From Haemaphysalis longicornis (Eukaryota > Arthropoda > Arachnida > Ixodida > Ixodidae): 64,000 bases of DNA. The first letter of the stretch is position 1; each line of letters starts with the position of its first letter. Positions 13,001 to 22,048 of this stretch are shown here, in pieces. The stretch lies in assembly GCA_013339765.2 (NCBI GenBank), contig CM023449.1:16351130-16415129 (forward strand). The letters are read 5' to 3'. Position numbers and translations under genes: made by a program. Under the pieces are notes generated by a model. It searched no databases, had not been told where the DNA came from, and worked only from the letters and a program-made list of their open reading frames with translations.

Positions 13001-13738
13001 GCAGAAGCGTATGGAATTTTACTGATTGTACGACACATTCTTGAAACTCAAATTCCCAATTCCATCATTTATACAGATTCTTTGAGTGTTGTTCGCGCAC
13101 TGTCATCGCACAAGCCCCCCAAAAACCACATAGTTAATCTTGTATTCAGCACTATCATGTCCGTGTATGCACAAAAGCATCAGCTGGTCCTCTGCTGGGT
13201 CCCAGGACACGCAGGGATCGCTGGGAACGAGTTGGCAGACGAGAGGGCCGGTGCTGCTGCACTCAGGAACACTGTGGACATTACAACGGTACCCTACACA
13301 GACCTCAAGCCACACATAAGACAACACCTGCGCAGAACATGGCAAACACACTGGGACGAACAGACAGACAACAAACTACATGTAATAAAGCCACACTTGG
13401 GACGGTACACAGCTGACTCGCGCAACAGACACACGGAAGTCGCCTTGGGTAGGCTACGGATAGGGCACACCCATGCGACGCACTCGTATCTGCTGACGGG
13501 ATCTTCTAGACCCCAGTGCAGCAGGTGCGGAGAGGCCCTATCCGTAGTGCACATACTAATCACATGCAAGGCACTTCACACAACACGACACAAACACTTC
13601 AGAGAACTCTACAGACAACATATTCCTCTACATCCATCGTTTTTCCTAGGTGATGATGCCATTGTTTCCGTGAAACGTGTGTTTGAGTATTTGTCCGACG
13701 TCAAGTTTTTAAACCTCATTTCCTATCACGCATCATGA
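10007..13738 (+). CDS. LINE ORF2: endonuclease / reverse transcriptase / RNase H polyprotein
   Basis: 1243 codons, unbroken, from ATG 10007. It nicks target DNA and reverse-transcribes the element RNA onto it. The N-terminal endonuclease (about 1-225) shows NCRGL, QETHL, GDLNAHN (134-140) and SDH (209-211). The RT (about 480-760) shows SSYRPIALTS, DLEKAYD (catalytic Asp 579), GVPQGGVLS and YVDD (667-670). RNase H (about 960-1085) shows YSDAS (Asp 967), AEAY (Glu 1000), YTDS (Asp 1024) and WVPGHAG (1064-1070). A CCHC-like motif starts at Cys 1171 (CSRCG...H...C). All catalytic residues I can check are present, so the protein may be functional. This domain set fits I-clade or related elements; clade assignment needs a tree. 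Confidence 0.93.
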   Translation: MGRENIVQWNCRGLLNNLDDVYEILHTNQPSVMCVQETHLNSKHTNFLNSYLVYRKDRDGCTHSSGGVAIIVRKSLACHPVTLNTILEAVAIRLIIFNRLITVCSIYIPPDVSLTSSDFEALVDQLPEPYILTGDLNAHNTLWGSSRTDARGRLIEKFLTSSGACLFNSKQPTYHNIGHNTYSCLDLAIGSAVLFPHLEWGVGTDPYGSDHFPTSLTYIGKGPSSSSSHNRFNEARANWNTFTETSKLHHTSIGHLHVDEATQLLTAHILDAAEKSIPHVSGAPRNQRRPWWNEDCRRAREAQNKAWGILRRYPTSGNLLLFKRAKAMGKRVRREAKRESWRTFITSINSYTDTRKVWTRIRKLKGQQTHSLPLVSTTGDTLEDQADTLAQHFQHVSSSAHYTNTFLKHKASCEKKSLHDNNKSQTSYNSLFSLHELRAALSTCKPSAPGPDNITYTMIQHLHADTLLTLLHLYNKIWLSGHIPNSWKEAIVVAFLKEGKDPSSPSSYRPIALTSCLCKLFEKIVNRRLVYFLEYNGLLESCQAGFRVGRSTNDQLVALDSYIKDAFAHKQYCLTVFFDLEKAYDTAWRYGILSDLKSFGVLGNMLNTLVSYLSDRTFRVRVGCALSNVYVQENGVPQGGVLSCTLFIVKMNSLGKALPPTISYSMYVDDVQISYKSCNMSICERQVQLGVKKLAGWADKNGFKLNPVKSSCVVFSRKRGVHMDPDITLNGVSLPVNKEHKFLGVVFDQKLTFIPHIKELKHKCLKTMNILKVLSHQSYGSDKELLLRLYTALVGSRLDYGSVVYGSATKTALRMLDPVLHLGLRLASGAFRTSPVESLYVECDKWSLDNQRTYMDLLYAFKISSLNNHPFYAVFNDTSTSLLFANRPSVPLPFSLRVRERASDLSASFLDVYRSSFFNSLPPWQVRPVSCDLSFMRLDKNHVPRAAILQHFLSLQFKYTCAEFYSDASKTNSMVSCAAHGPNFNAARTMSVHTSIFSAEAYGILLIVRHILETQIPNSIIYTDSLSVVRALSSHKPPKNHIVNLVFSTIMSVYAQKHQLVLCWVPGHAGIAGNELADERAGAAALRNTVDITTVPYTDLKPHIRQHLRRTWQTHWDEQTDNKLHVIKPHLGRYTADSRNRHTEVALGRLRIGHTHATHSYLLTGSSRPQCSRCGEALSVVHILITCKALHTTRHKHFRELYRQHIPLHPSFFLGDDAIVSVKRVFEYLSDVKFLNLISYHAS

Positions 13739-13902
13739 AATCTGGCCCTATACACCAGCCATGCTCATTGTCGTTTCGTGATTTTACTTTTGTTTTTGCT
13801 GATTTTACTTAGTGTTTAAGGTTTCACCCCTATCATCGACTATTGTTTTGGCGCTCTTTGCCCCAGTTGGCCTTGCGCCATAAACATCCAACGATCATCA
13901 TC
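13739..13902 (+). other. 3' UTR and ATC tail of the LINE
   Basis: 164 bases after ORF2. It ends GCGCCATAAACATCC, then AACGATCATCATC. The short ATC repeat is the likely template-priming end. The same TAAAC...ATCATC arrangement ends the SINE copies elsewhere in the window. Confidence 0.7.
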
Positions 13903-13923
13903 AGGAGTTTCTTGTCCCGCACG

Positions 13924-14717
13924 CCACGAAGGAACTGTTGGCTGTTAGAGGTAGAAAGCTTTGCTTTAAAAATAACTCCTGTACACTTTGGAACCATATC
14001 CACTGAGGAAGAGGCACCCCTAGTTTTCATCTTTCAGGGAAAAAAAGTCCATTGTTAATGCATACAACGGTTTTTTTTTCACTCGGTCGCACAAAATACA
14101 GAAAGATTCGTGGTCTACCTGACTACCCGACAATGTCATCACCGTTGAATTCCCGTGCTGGCAATGGGGCGACGACCCCGCGGTCGTACAAGACTGCCGC
14201 CCCCTGCCCCCAGCCCCTTTCTTTGTGTATTCCGCATCTCTGCCCCTTAGTGCAATCCGGCCGCAACAGGCCGGTGCGTCTGCCAGGCCAGGATGACGAG
14301 CGCGGTTGTGCGATTGTACTCAGTGGCCGCAAGCACAGCAGCTGGAAGGCTTGGATGATGTGGGCGATGGCGAACCATTGCACGTGGTGTCCGCAGCAGA
14401 CAAATGCGTGGGAGGCGCAAATGGGGTCCGCGTGGCCTTCCGCCCAGAACCGGCGTAGGCGGGGGGATAGTAGGAAGCGCGGATAAGGGAGAAAGGAAAA
14501 CGATACGAGGTTTCTTCGGTTGCAAGGGCGGGAGGTTAGGGCAGTCTTGGTTGGGTCGCTGCTCAGAGCGTATGGGGAGCCGTGGCTGCACAGAGCGACC
14601 AACGGGCTCATTACCCTCCTCGTAAATAGATGCTTACTACACAAAAAGTGTAAACAGAGAAGTTTTCGTTTCCATCTCAACGGGTCGTTAAAGTTGTCGT
14701 CACTGCCGCATTGATTT
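13924..14717. other. Unrecognised, partly GC-rich DNA
   Basis: Right flank of the LINE. Long overlapping open frames at 14123-14839 on the minus strand reflect GC-rich composition; I recognise no domain in any frame. Confidence 0.4.
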
Positions 14718-14955
14718 GATTGATTGTAGGGTTTAACACGCCGATGCAACGCAGGCGATGAGGCGCGCCGTAGTGGAGGGCTCCGGATTAATTTTGACCA
14801 CCTTGGGATCTTTAACGTGCGCCGAAATCTCGTACACACGGGCGTTTTTGCTTTTCGCCTCCATCAGAAAAGCGGCCGCCGCGGCCGGGAATCGAACCCG
14901 CGACCTCTTGCTCAGCAGCACAACGCCTTAGCCACTGAGCCACCGTGGCCGCAAC
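14718..14955 (-). mobile_element. tRNA-derived SINE (Ruka-like), copy A1
   Basis: On the minus strand the head has a tRNA A box (TGGCTCAGTGGCTAAGGCG) and B box (GGTTCGATTCC), a body through GGAGCCCTCCACTACGGCG, and a tail TTAAACCCTACAATCAATCA. It is nearly identical to copies at 35.4 and 46.7 kb. I found no clear flanking duplication. The Ruka assignment is from memory. Confidence 0.85.
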
Positions 14956-15099
14956 GCCGCACCAAAACGCAGCGCAGGACGAGCAGGAACAACTCCAAGC
15001 ATCATCACCATCCGCATTTAACGGAAGGGACGGAAAACAACGGACAAGCACTGCTGTCGACAGTGTCGTAATTCACCCAGTAAGTATCCATAGCGAATG

Positions 15100-15352
15100 G
15101 GGATTTTCATCTCTCGCTTAACGTTGACAATAAAAAAAGCTGTAGGACCCGACCACATTCCCCTCTCTCCCCTGTCTTCTGTAAATATGTCACCTCTATC
15201 CTCTGTCTCTCCTCTCTATGAATCTGTCATCCTCTGCCCCAACTCCCACTCCAGCAGGCGTTCCGGTGTCCACCCCTAGGTGTGACAATTGACGCCTGCT
15301 GGTGGTCTTTACTTTCCTTTCCTTGACAATAAATTCATTCATTCATTCAGAC
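15100..15352 (+). repeat. 3' end of a LINE with (ATTC)n tail
   Basis: A pyrimidine-rich stretch leads to TTTCCTTTCCTTGACAATAAA and then repeated ATTC (about 15330-15352). An AATAAA followed by a 4-base tail is typical of CR1/L2-like 3' ends. No coding sequence is attached. Confidence 0.5.
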
Positions 15353-15383
15353 CCACAGGGATCCGTTCTTTGCCCCCTCCTTT

Positions 15384-15560
15384 TAGATGCGAAGCAGCTT
15401 ATGGTCGAGCCTGTTCCCTCCGCCGTTGTGTGGGCTCCGTTGTGCGGCGTCCACACCCCCACTGCATATGCCTGGCCAGGCACCTCTGATGAGGATAGTG
15501 GCAGGATGCCCCTAGGGATTGGCCAACGAAAGAATCCATCACGAGATAACTTCGCGTTCA
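15384..15560. repeat. Interspersed repeat F, copy 1
   Basis: Starts TTAGATGCGAAGCAGC and matches the segment from 55834 (TTAGATGCGAAGCATC) through GCGCCGTCCACA-like and CACTGCATATGC-like blocks. In both places it is followed by the foldback repeat E. Confidence 0.55.
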
Positions 15561-15570
15561 ACCACCGTCG

Positions 15571-15948
15571 TCATCTTCCCGTACGGGAACCCTGAGTAGT
15601 ATGCGGGGAATTCCTGGTCACCTCTCCGACGCTCCTCTCCTCTCCGGCATTCCCCCTCTCCTCTCCGAAGCTCCTCTCCTCTCCGGGATTGCGCGACGAA
15701 TGGCAACACCTGCGGCTCCGCGCGGAATAATGCGAAGCAGCTTAGGGTTGGAGACGCAATGGTAACGGCTGCATACTCCGCTGGAGGCGCCACTGCAGCT
15801 CCACGGTATTAATGACGCGCGCGCGCGCGATCCGCTCCTCTCGTTCTCCTCCCGCAACACCGCGATCGAACTGAAAACTAATGGGAAATTGAGTCGACCC
15901 CATGGCTGCTTCGCATACTACTCAGGATTCCGCTACGGGAAGATGGTG
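15571..15948. mobile_element. Foldback MITE E, copy 1
   Basis: Inverted ends: CATCTTCCCGTACGGGAACC then CTGAGTAGTATGCG (15572-15605), and the complement CGCATACTACTCAGG...TACGGGAAGATG (15912-15945). The interior contains four short CTCCTCTCC-type repeats (15620-15690) and a CG-alternating run near 15815. A shorter relative lies at 56330-56588. Confidence 0.7.
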
Positions 15949-16549
15949 ACATTTTTTTTCTATCATTATTTATGACATCACGGCAAACATTCAGCCGCAC
16001 ATCAAACTTTTCGCGGTGCCGGGAACTCCGCCTGTCAAGTGGATACAGTGAGTCGCCCGTTGCGTCTCGGATTTAAAAAAAGCGGGACACAAGTTATGAG
16101 AGTTCGGCAGAGAAGCCGTATTCAGGCATGTGGCGCGTGTCCATAATGTGAACACAAGGGGGTCGTCTTTTTACCTCTGCTTAACTGCCCGAAACACCGT
16201 CAGTAAATCGTTTAGTTTTAGTAAGGAGTGCTCTTTTGCGGATTTTATACGCTGGTAGCTTTGAGACCATAGAAAGACCCTTTTTAATTCGAGGGCACTT
16301 CTAGACAGGCCGACCTTGCTTAATTAGTTTGCGTAATTAGCGATTCAGTGAGCCGGATGTTTTGGGCCGCGCATATCCGAAAGGCTAAGTATCAGTTATT
16401 CGCAAGGTCCGCCGACGCAGCTTATTTCGCAAGTGAAGACCATGCATGCGAAGATGTTGCATGGTTTGTCCGACCCTTGTACAGGGCAGGCGTTAAAGCA
16501 AGCATCTTTTTCACGAATTAAGTATGGGTAAATTACATTCATTATATAT
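15949..16549. other. Unrecognised DNA left of the LTR element
   Basis: No supported gene. It ends ATATAT just before the LTR, the likely left target-site duplication. Confidence 0.4.
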
Positions 16550-17105
16550 TGTGGGGATTGTGGCTGCCCGCGATCCCGACTCGGTACGCGGCAGCGCTCG
16601 AAGCGCCGCGCGGCTTGCGCGGGATTGCGCAACAAGACGGCAAGAACGTGGCTATAACGTGGCCTCGGCACGGCCACGGCAAGAATAGAGGGGTTCGCTT
16701 TGCGCGTCGCGAGATGGCGCCACCGGCGCGCGCGGAGTGGCTTCGGGGAGAGGCGGCTGCGGAGCGGCGGAGGACTTGGTCTGCGGCGCTCGGCGAGCAC
16801 GGCGGCGGCGGGCGGCCGCTCCGAGCGAGGACGAGAGGACGAGACGGCGGCGGCGGAGCGACCTGACGCCTTCCCCTTCGAGCCTGGACCGACCATCGTC
16901 CAACGGTAGCGGCGGAGTCGAACGACTCCGGCCGCACGAGCAACACGGGATCCGAGAAGACGGAGCCAGCTAAGGGAGGCTTTGGGAATAAACCCCCCCT
17001 TGGAGGTTGGCGTCGGTTGCCTTTGTGTCTTGCCTGCCTCTCACGCCGGCGCCGTCTACACGGCAGCCGCGTGCGGAGGATCGTCGGAGTATGACCCACA
17101 CCACA
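16550..17105 (+). repeat. 5' LTR of the non-autonomous element
   Basis: 556 bp, TG...CA ends. AATAAA at 16987-16992 lies within GGGAATAAACCCC and is a likely polyadenylation signal. Where the 3' LTR carries a palindrome, this copy has an extra AACGTGGCTAT duplication (about 16644-16660). GC-rich interior; its long open frames are compositional. Confidence 0.88.
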
Positions 17106-17126
17106 AATTGGCGCACCAACGTGGGG
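17106..17126 (+). promoter_or_regulatory. Primer-binding site, tRNA-Lys-like
   Basis: Two bases after the LTR, TGGCGCACCAACGTGGGGC begins with TGG, as a match to a tRNA CCA end would. It equals the well-known tRNA-Lys1,2 type site TGGCGCCCAACGTGGGGC except for one inserted A. Priming by tRNA-Lys is inferred. Confidence 0.75.
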
Positions 17127-17662
17127 CCTCGACTGCAAACGCAGTTGAGGCGCATGCAGGCAAGATGGCAAGCAACGCAACGAGCGGAGCGACGGGAAGA
17201 GGCTGGAGGCACGTAGGCCTACTGGCAACATGGCGGCGGGTTGGCTCCCCCGCCGCGCCGTTCCCGCGCACACGCGCCGGCGGCAGCGATGAATTGACCC
17301 CCCAAGCACCGAATGGTGCGGCGGACTAAGCCTACAAGGATGCAGCGGTTGGGAGTACGCAAATGCGCACCATAAACCCGCGACTACAGCTTCTTCGACT
17401 TGGCCGATGCGACGTTGACAAAGAGCGAGGAGGACGTTGAAGGTCAGTCTTTTCCTTTTGGTACGGGTGGTGCGAAGGGAGACGAAACCGTCTCCACGCT
17501 AGTGGGTGCTTGCGTCTCGTCGGAAAGGTGGAGAAGGTACCGCCCGAGATTGCATTCAGGCAGTAAGAGCTTCGCGTGGCTCGGCAGGGGGCTCGTTATT
17601 TTTCGGGAGGTGATCGTCAGTGTTTGAAGAGACGGACCTCAGGCGACTATCACCGCAGAGCC

Positions 17663-17936
17663 GCGCCCGTAAGCCGCTTGTAACGCGGTGGGCGCTGGCG
17701 TTACGGCAGCCTGTATGCTGCGATCGGGGATAGTTCGTGTGTGTGGGCGAGCGTTACTGTGGGAGTGAGTGTGTGTCTGCGTGTGTGCGGCCGCCCGTAA
17801 GCCGCTCAGATAGCGGCGGGCGCTGGGTCTAGTGCAGCTGGTAATGTTGCGACCTAGGGTGTTGGAGAATGTGTGTGAGTGCGCGCCTGTAAGACCGCTA
17901 AGATGGCGGTTGGCGCCGGCAGCTGATATTGCTGCA
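17663..17936 (+). ncRNA. Three tandem two-hairpin RNA structure units in the element leader
   Basis: Each unit has hairpin 1 with a GTAA bulge and hairpin 2 built on GCAGC...GCTGC. Unit 1 starts at 17663: outer GCGCCC/GGGCGC, inner CCGC/GCGG, then GCAGC/GCTGC. Unit 2 at 17792: CGCCC/GGGCG, GCCGCT/AGCGGC, GCAGC/GTTGC. Unit 3 at 17883: GCGCC/GGCGC, ACCGC/GCGGT, GCAGC/GCTGC. The base closing the inner stem changes G-T, G-C, A-T, so pairing is kept while sequence changes. The units lie about 560-830 bases after the primer site, where packaging or dimerisation signals often sit. The function is inference. Confidence 0.6.
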
Positions 17937-18702
17937 AGTGAGTTGTAGGAGCCCTGCCTGCTTGACGCTAACGCAGCTTTGCCGAGTAACGCACCCGGGC
18001 AAAGAAAACTTGAACGGGTATTTCTAAGCCACCACCCGTGTTATGTCAGACGAGCTGCATCCGAGTAGGCTGTCTCGCCAGTGACAGGAGTTGGCGGAAA
18101 TCCACTGCTCCCTTCCTTGGTAGTCGGAATCGCTCGCATTGAGGGGTGAGAGCGGAGCCCTCGGCACACGGACGGCAGCGGGAGTCACGCCAGTTGCCAG
18201 TCGCCACCGCCATGGACAGCGAGGGCGGACCAGCTGAACCACCCGGCGGGGCCGGCCAGTGAAGGTGGCACCGAGCGCAGCGTGTTGAGCTGTCGCCAGT
18301 TGCTGCTCCGGCCCCCCCGGGCGAGCGCCCTGCGGGGCAACCATTCAGCCGTTCGGGAGGACCAGCCGCCGAAGCAGCCACGGAGCCCAGGAGGCCGAGG
18401 GACCCGCCATTGGGGAGAACGCCTTGCACTGGGAGCAGAGGTCGCGTCAGCAAGCGACCTCCGCATTCTTCGGCTGCGGCTGCCGGCTTCTTCTGGACCT
18501 GCCAACCTGCTGTGCTTCCCAACCGTGAGAGACTCGGACCAGTGCAACGCGTGGCACGCTCATCAGGCCGAGCTTCGCGGTTACGGCATCATATGGCGAA
18601 CATTGGGGGTGAACTGGCATGTGGATGACGTTTGTTGGCGTATTTGGTAACTTGAGGTTGTGCTTCGCGGCGCCGTTTCAATGCGGGTGGCGTCGAGTAT
18701 TT

Positions 18703-18714
18703 AGGGAGGAGGAG
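18703..18714 (+). promoter_or_regulatory. Polypurine tract of the LTR element
   Basis: AGGGAGGAGGAG immediately upstream of the TGTGGGG start of the 3' LTR; the expected plus-strand primer position. Confidence 0.8.
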
Positions 18715-19305
18715 TGTGGGGATTGTGGCTGCCCGCGATCCCGACTCGGTACGCGGCAGCGCTCGAAGCGCCGCGCGGCTTGCGCGGGATTGCGCAACAA
18801 GACGGCAAGAACGTGGCCTCGGCCAACGTTACTAGAATAATAGTTTATTCTAGTAACGTTGGCCTCGGCACGGCCACGGCAAGAATAGAGGGGTTCGCTT
18901 TGCGCGTCGCGAGATGGCGCCACCGGCGCGCGCGGAGTGGCTTCGGGGAGAGGCGGCTGCGGAGCGGCGGAGGACTTGGTCTGCGGCGCTCGGCGAGCAC
19001 GGTGGCGGCGGGCGGCCGCTCCGAGCGAGGACGAGAGGACGAGACGGCGGCGGCGGAGCGACCTGGCGCCTTCCCCTTCGAGCCTGGACCGACCATCGTC
19101 CACCGGTAGCGGCGGAGTCGAACGACTCCGGCCGCACGAGCAACGCGGGATCCGAGAAGACGGAGCCAGCTAAGGGAGGCTTTGGGAATAAACCCCCCCT
19201 TGGAGGTTGGCGTCGGTTGCCTTTGTGTCTTGCCTGCCTCTCACGCCGGCGCCGTCTACACGGCAGCCGCGTGCGGAGGATCGTCGGAGTATGACCCACA
19301 CCACA
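18715..19305 (+). repeat. 3' LTR with a palindromic insertion
   Basis: 591 bp, matching the 5' LTR, with AATAAA at 19187-19192. It is 35 bp longer because of a 40-bp palindrome flanked by GGCCTCGG. It is followed by ATATAT, matching the bases before the 5' LTR. Confidence 0.88.
18825..18868. repeat. Perfect hairpin insertion in the 3' LTR
   Basis: GGCCAACGTTACTAGAATAA, a 4-base loop TAGT, then the exact complement arm. GGCCTCGG lies directly on both sides, so it looks like a tiny mobile hairpin with an 8-base (or 6-base CCTCGG) duplication. It is absent from the 5' LTR. Confidence 0.75.
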
Positions 19306-20428
19306 ATATATAAAAAAAACGAGAAACATGCGTAAAAGATCCATAGCTCGAAGGTATGAAACGGCTTTTTATTTGCCGCATGTTTCTAATTTTCCTCATA
19401 ACCATAGGCGGCGTCCACAGTTTGATTGCCTACAATTATACTAACGAGATGAGAAATACAAAGCGCTCGTATACCGGTTAATGTTTTCGCTTTGCGAGGG
19501 AAAAAAATGGCTTTGAGTGTGGGGTGGGCCACGTGTGCATACCTAATAATAGGCGTAAGCCAGATAACCCTCTTTAAATACCAGTAACGCATTGGCCCTG
19601 TGATTTAGGGCCGTATGTGCTGTGCAGATATAATGGCTTCGTCAGTTACAGAAGTTTTACCTAACTCAAAAATCTGGCGTGCAAGTAGGGAACGTATAAA
19701 AAAGTGAACGCGAATTATTAATGGCTTTTACATCAAAACTGGGGGACAATGTGGAGACTATAAGGGCCGTGCTGTCGGAACGTTTAATGGTGATTTAGAA
19801 TAAGATGTAGTGCGAGCGCAACTGATCACCGAAAGGGTCATCGGCATCGATGACGGTAACGTCTTCCGGGCACTCCACAAAAACAACAAGCAAACATCAA
19901 CAGAGAACTTCGTTCTCTGGTTTGCAGCTGATTGGTCACTCCGCGCATGTTTCGAAAGCTAGGGATGACCCACCAGGTGGGCTAAGACGCAGGAATTAAA
20001 TTGACTGGCACGAAGCATTGGCTCATTGAAATGTGTAGAGTTATACAGCGATACGGGTAGAGCAAGCGAAACACAGTTTCACAGACGGTGGAGTCTCGAG
20101 CAATTTCTTCTCCTTTAAGCATGCTGTATTCTTTAGAAACGGCGACACAGAATCAATCCTTTTACCCTTTTCCGTGTTTTGTGTGCCCTTGTACTCACGG
20201 TGAACTACCTATCACCACTTTACGTTTCGTAAGATGAAAATTTTAGGCCAGGGCATTTTTTGCATCGGTAGGCGCCAACATCTCTGAGACGCGCAGCATT
20301 TGCTGGAGGACAAGTGTTGGAGCAACAACTTTAATACATAAACTAGTGTCAACGTCTGCAACAAATTACACATTTACTATGACTGTTCGATATGACAACA
20401 CTGGCATTAGCTAATTTGTCAGTGTGCA
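19306..20428. other. Unrecognised AT-rich DNA
   Basis: No gene or shared repeat recognised between the LTR element and the minus-strand RT fragment. Confidence 0.4.
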
Positions 20429-20429
20429 T

Positions 20430-22048
20430 CATAGAAAATTGAAGCGCGAACTGATACAGGGACGAGGAAAAGGAAGATTCCAGCACCTACTATTAAGTGT
20501 TTTTTTTTTAAGTTTTACTTGGGTGAGCAGACAACTATAAGAACCTGAAGCTCCCGCAATCGCAACCTGTTTACTTTCACTCACTCTCAAAAAACCCATA
20601 CGCCTAGTCAGTTTGTGGTGTGGTTCCGGCAGTTTGCACCTCTCCTCATGGTACATCCGGGTAATGTCCCGAAAGCTGGTAACCGGGTGCGGTAGCTCTT
20701 CCGGCTCGTGCTCGGCCCGGATTAATATTTCTCGGGCATGGTAGTCAGCGATCGTGTTGCCTGCTACCCGCGAGTGAGCCGGGACCGACACGAGCTCTAT
20801 GGCTCTTCCCGGTGGCTTGCACTTGGATAGAATGGCTCGGGCCACGGAGGAGATTACTCCCCTGCGGAAGCCTCCGTACGCTGTCTTTGAGTCGGTGACC
20901 ACGGTGTCCACGCACGGCTGTGCGAGTGCCAGGGCCACGGCCACTTCCTCGGCAACTGCGGTGTTTGTTGTCATCGGGGACGCGCTGACGATCAGCCTGT
21001 CTCTGGACGTAACTACCGCCGCTGCACGGTCGCTGTGTTTTCGGAGTGAGGCGTCCGCGTAGAGGACCCTTGGGTTCTCTTCCAGCTTCCGGGCCATTGC
21101 TTTTGCCTGCGCGGTGCGCCTCTCGTCGTCCTTGCCCGGCGTCGTGTTCCGGGGAAGGGGTTTGGTCTGAATGCTCACCTTCCGGTCTTCCGGAAGGGCT
21201 GCCTTGATGGGTACTGGCTCGATCTGCCATCCTATCTTGCGTAGGACGGCTCGTCCGTGCTCCGTGTGACTGAGCCGGATTCTCTGATTCAAAGGGTGGG
21301 CTTCGATGAGCTCCTCCACCGTGTTGTGGGCGCCCATGTCCAGCAGTCTTTGCGTGGACGAGTATATGGGAATGCCGAGTGCTTGCTTCGTTGCCTTGCG
21401 AAGCATCGTTTTTAGGGTGTCCCTATTGGCCTTCGTCAGCTGGAGATACGGGGCGGAGTAGGTAACCCGCGACACGACGAACGCGCGTACCAGGCGCATG
21501 ACATCGTCCTCTTTCAGGCCTCCGTTTCTGTTAGATTTCTGTTAGATACCCTCCGAATCATACTGAGTATCTGTTCGGATGTAGTTTTGATCTTTGTGAC
21601 GGCGGCGTATGCCTTCCCGTCGCTCTGAAGTAGTAGGCCGAGAATCCCAATCTGCTGAGTTGGCTTGATGCCCGTTCCGTCGATGGTGAAGGTCACGTTC
21701 GGCAGCGGCTCCATCTTAGGTTTCCCGGTTGGATCATGAGCAGATCCGATTTCTGGGGAGCGCAGCTCAGTCCGCACGACTTAGCGTACTCGTGCACGGT
21801 CGCTTGCCGCCCGCTGCAAGGCTTCCTCCACCCAGGCATCGGACCCGGCTCGGGCCGTCCACACCGTCATGTCGTCAGCGTATAACGCGTGGTTCATGCC
21901 TTCCATTTGCTTGAGTAGATGGGAAGGGGCAGGAGGGCCAGATTGAAGAGCAGGGGCGACAAGACCGACCCTGAGGGGTGCCCCTATCGCCGAGCTCGAC
22001 AGTGTCCGACCTCTCAGTCCCCTATCCTGATGGTCGCCGTTCGGTTTG
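20430..22048 (-). pseudogene. Non-LTR retrotransposon RT and RNase H fragment
   Basis: Read from 22048 down: RT motif RGTPQG (about 21975-21995, frame broken just after), then ALYADDMTVW (21859-21888, catalytic YADD intact), then a frameshift, RT thumb sequence (21777-21514), and a 356-codon stretch (21499-20429). The last includes LYADASL, a Glu in AVAEEVAVALAL, VTDSKTAYGGF and VPAHSRVAGNTIAD, i.e. an RNase H domain. Endonuclease and N-terminal RT are missing, so this is 5'-truncated. At least three frame breaks make it non-functional. The satellite array begins about 60 bases beyond its broken end. Confidence 0.85.

Larger units (their letters stand above)
8318..13923 (+). mobile_element. 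Full-length I-type non-LTR retrotransposon with target-site duplications
   Basis: AGGAGTTTCTTGTCCC followed by GCACG occurs at 8318-8340 (with two extra C) and again at 13903-13923, just after a 3' tail ending GATCATCATC. These are target-site duplications of 21-23 bases, so the element itself is about 8341-13902, roughly 5.56 kb. It has a 5' leader, ORF1 with zinc knuckles, ORF2 with endonuclease, RT and RNase H, and a 160-base 3' UTR. The domain order EN-RT-RNase H places it in the I/Jockey group. A complete 5' end and an unbroken ORF2 point to recent insertion. ORF1 has a likely frame problem near its start. Confidence 0.88.
16550..19305 (+). mobile_element. Non-autonomous LTR retrotransposon, complete
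   Basis: Two direct repeats (16550-17105 and 18715-19305), each beginning TGTGGGGATT and ending CCACACCACA, enclose 1.6 kb. A primer-binding site follows the left LTR and a purine tract precedes the right one. ATAT (or ATATAT) flanks both outer ends, consistent with a 4-6 base target duplication. I see only about four substitutions between LTRs besides one local insertion/duplication, so insertion is recent. The interior carries no gag, protease, RT or integrase motif in any frame, so proteins must come from another element. Orientation is set by PBS and PPT. Confidence 0.88.

Noticed and set aside
14123..14839. 238-codon minus-strand open frame as a gene
   Set aside because: Its start is SINE sequence and the rest is low-information proline/arginine-rich translation.
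15811..15830. CG-alternating run as Z-DNA or regulatory site
   Set aside because: Only about 14 bases and inside a foldback repeat; nothing further supports a function.
16542..17309. Long arginine/proline-rich open frames on both strands (also 18678-19344)
   Set aside because: They lie in GC-rich LTRs, appear in all frames at once and show no domain; composition explains them.
18046..18522. Minus-strand open frame in the LTR element as an antisense protein
   Set aside because: No domain and no start context; the GC-rich stretch is open in several frames.
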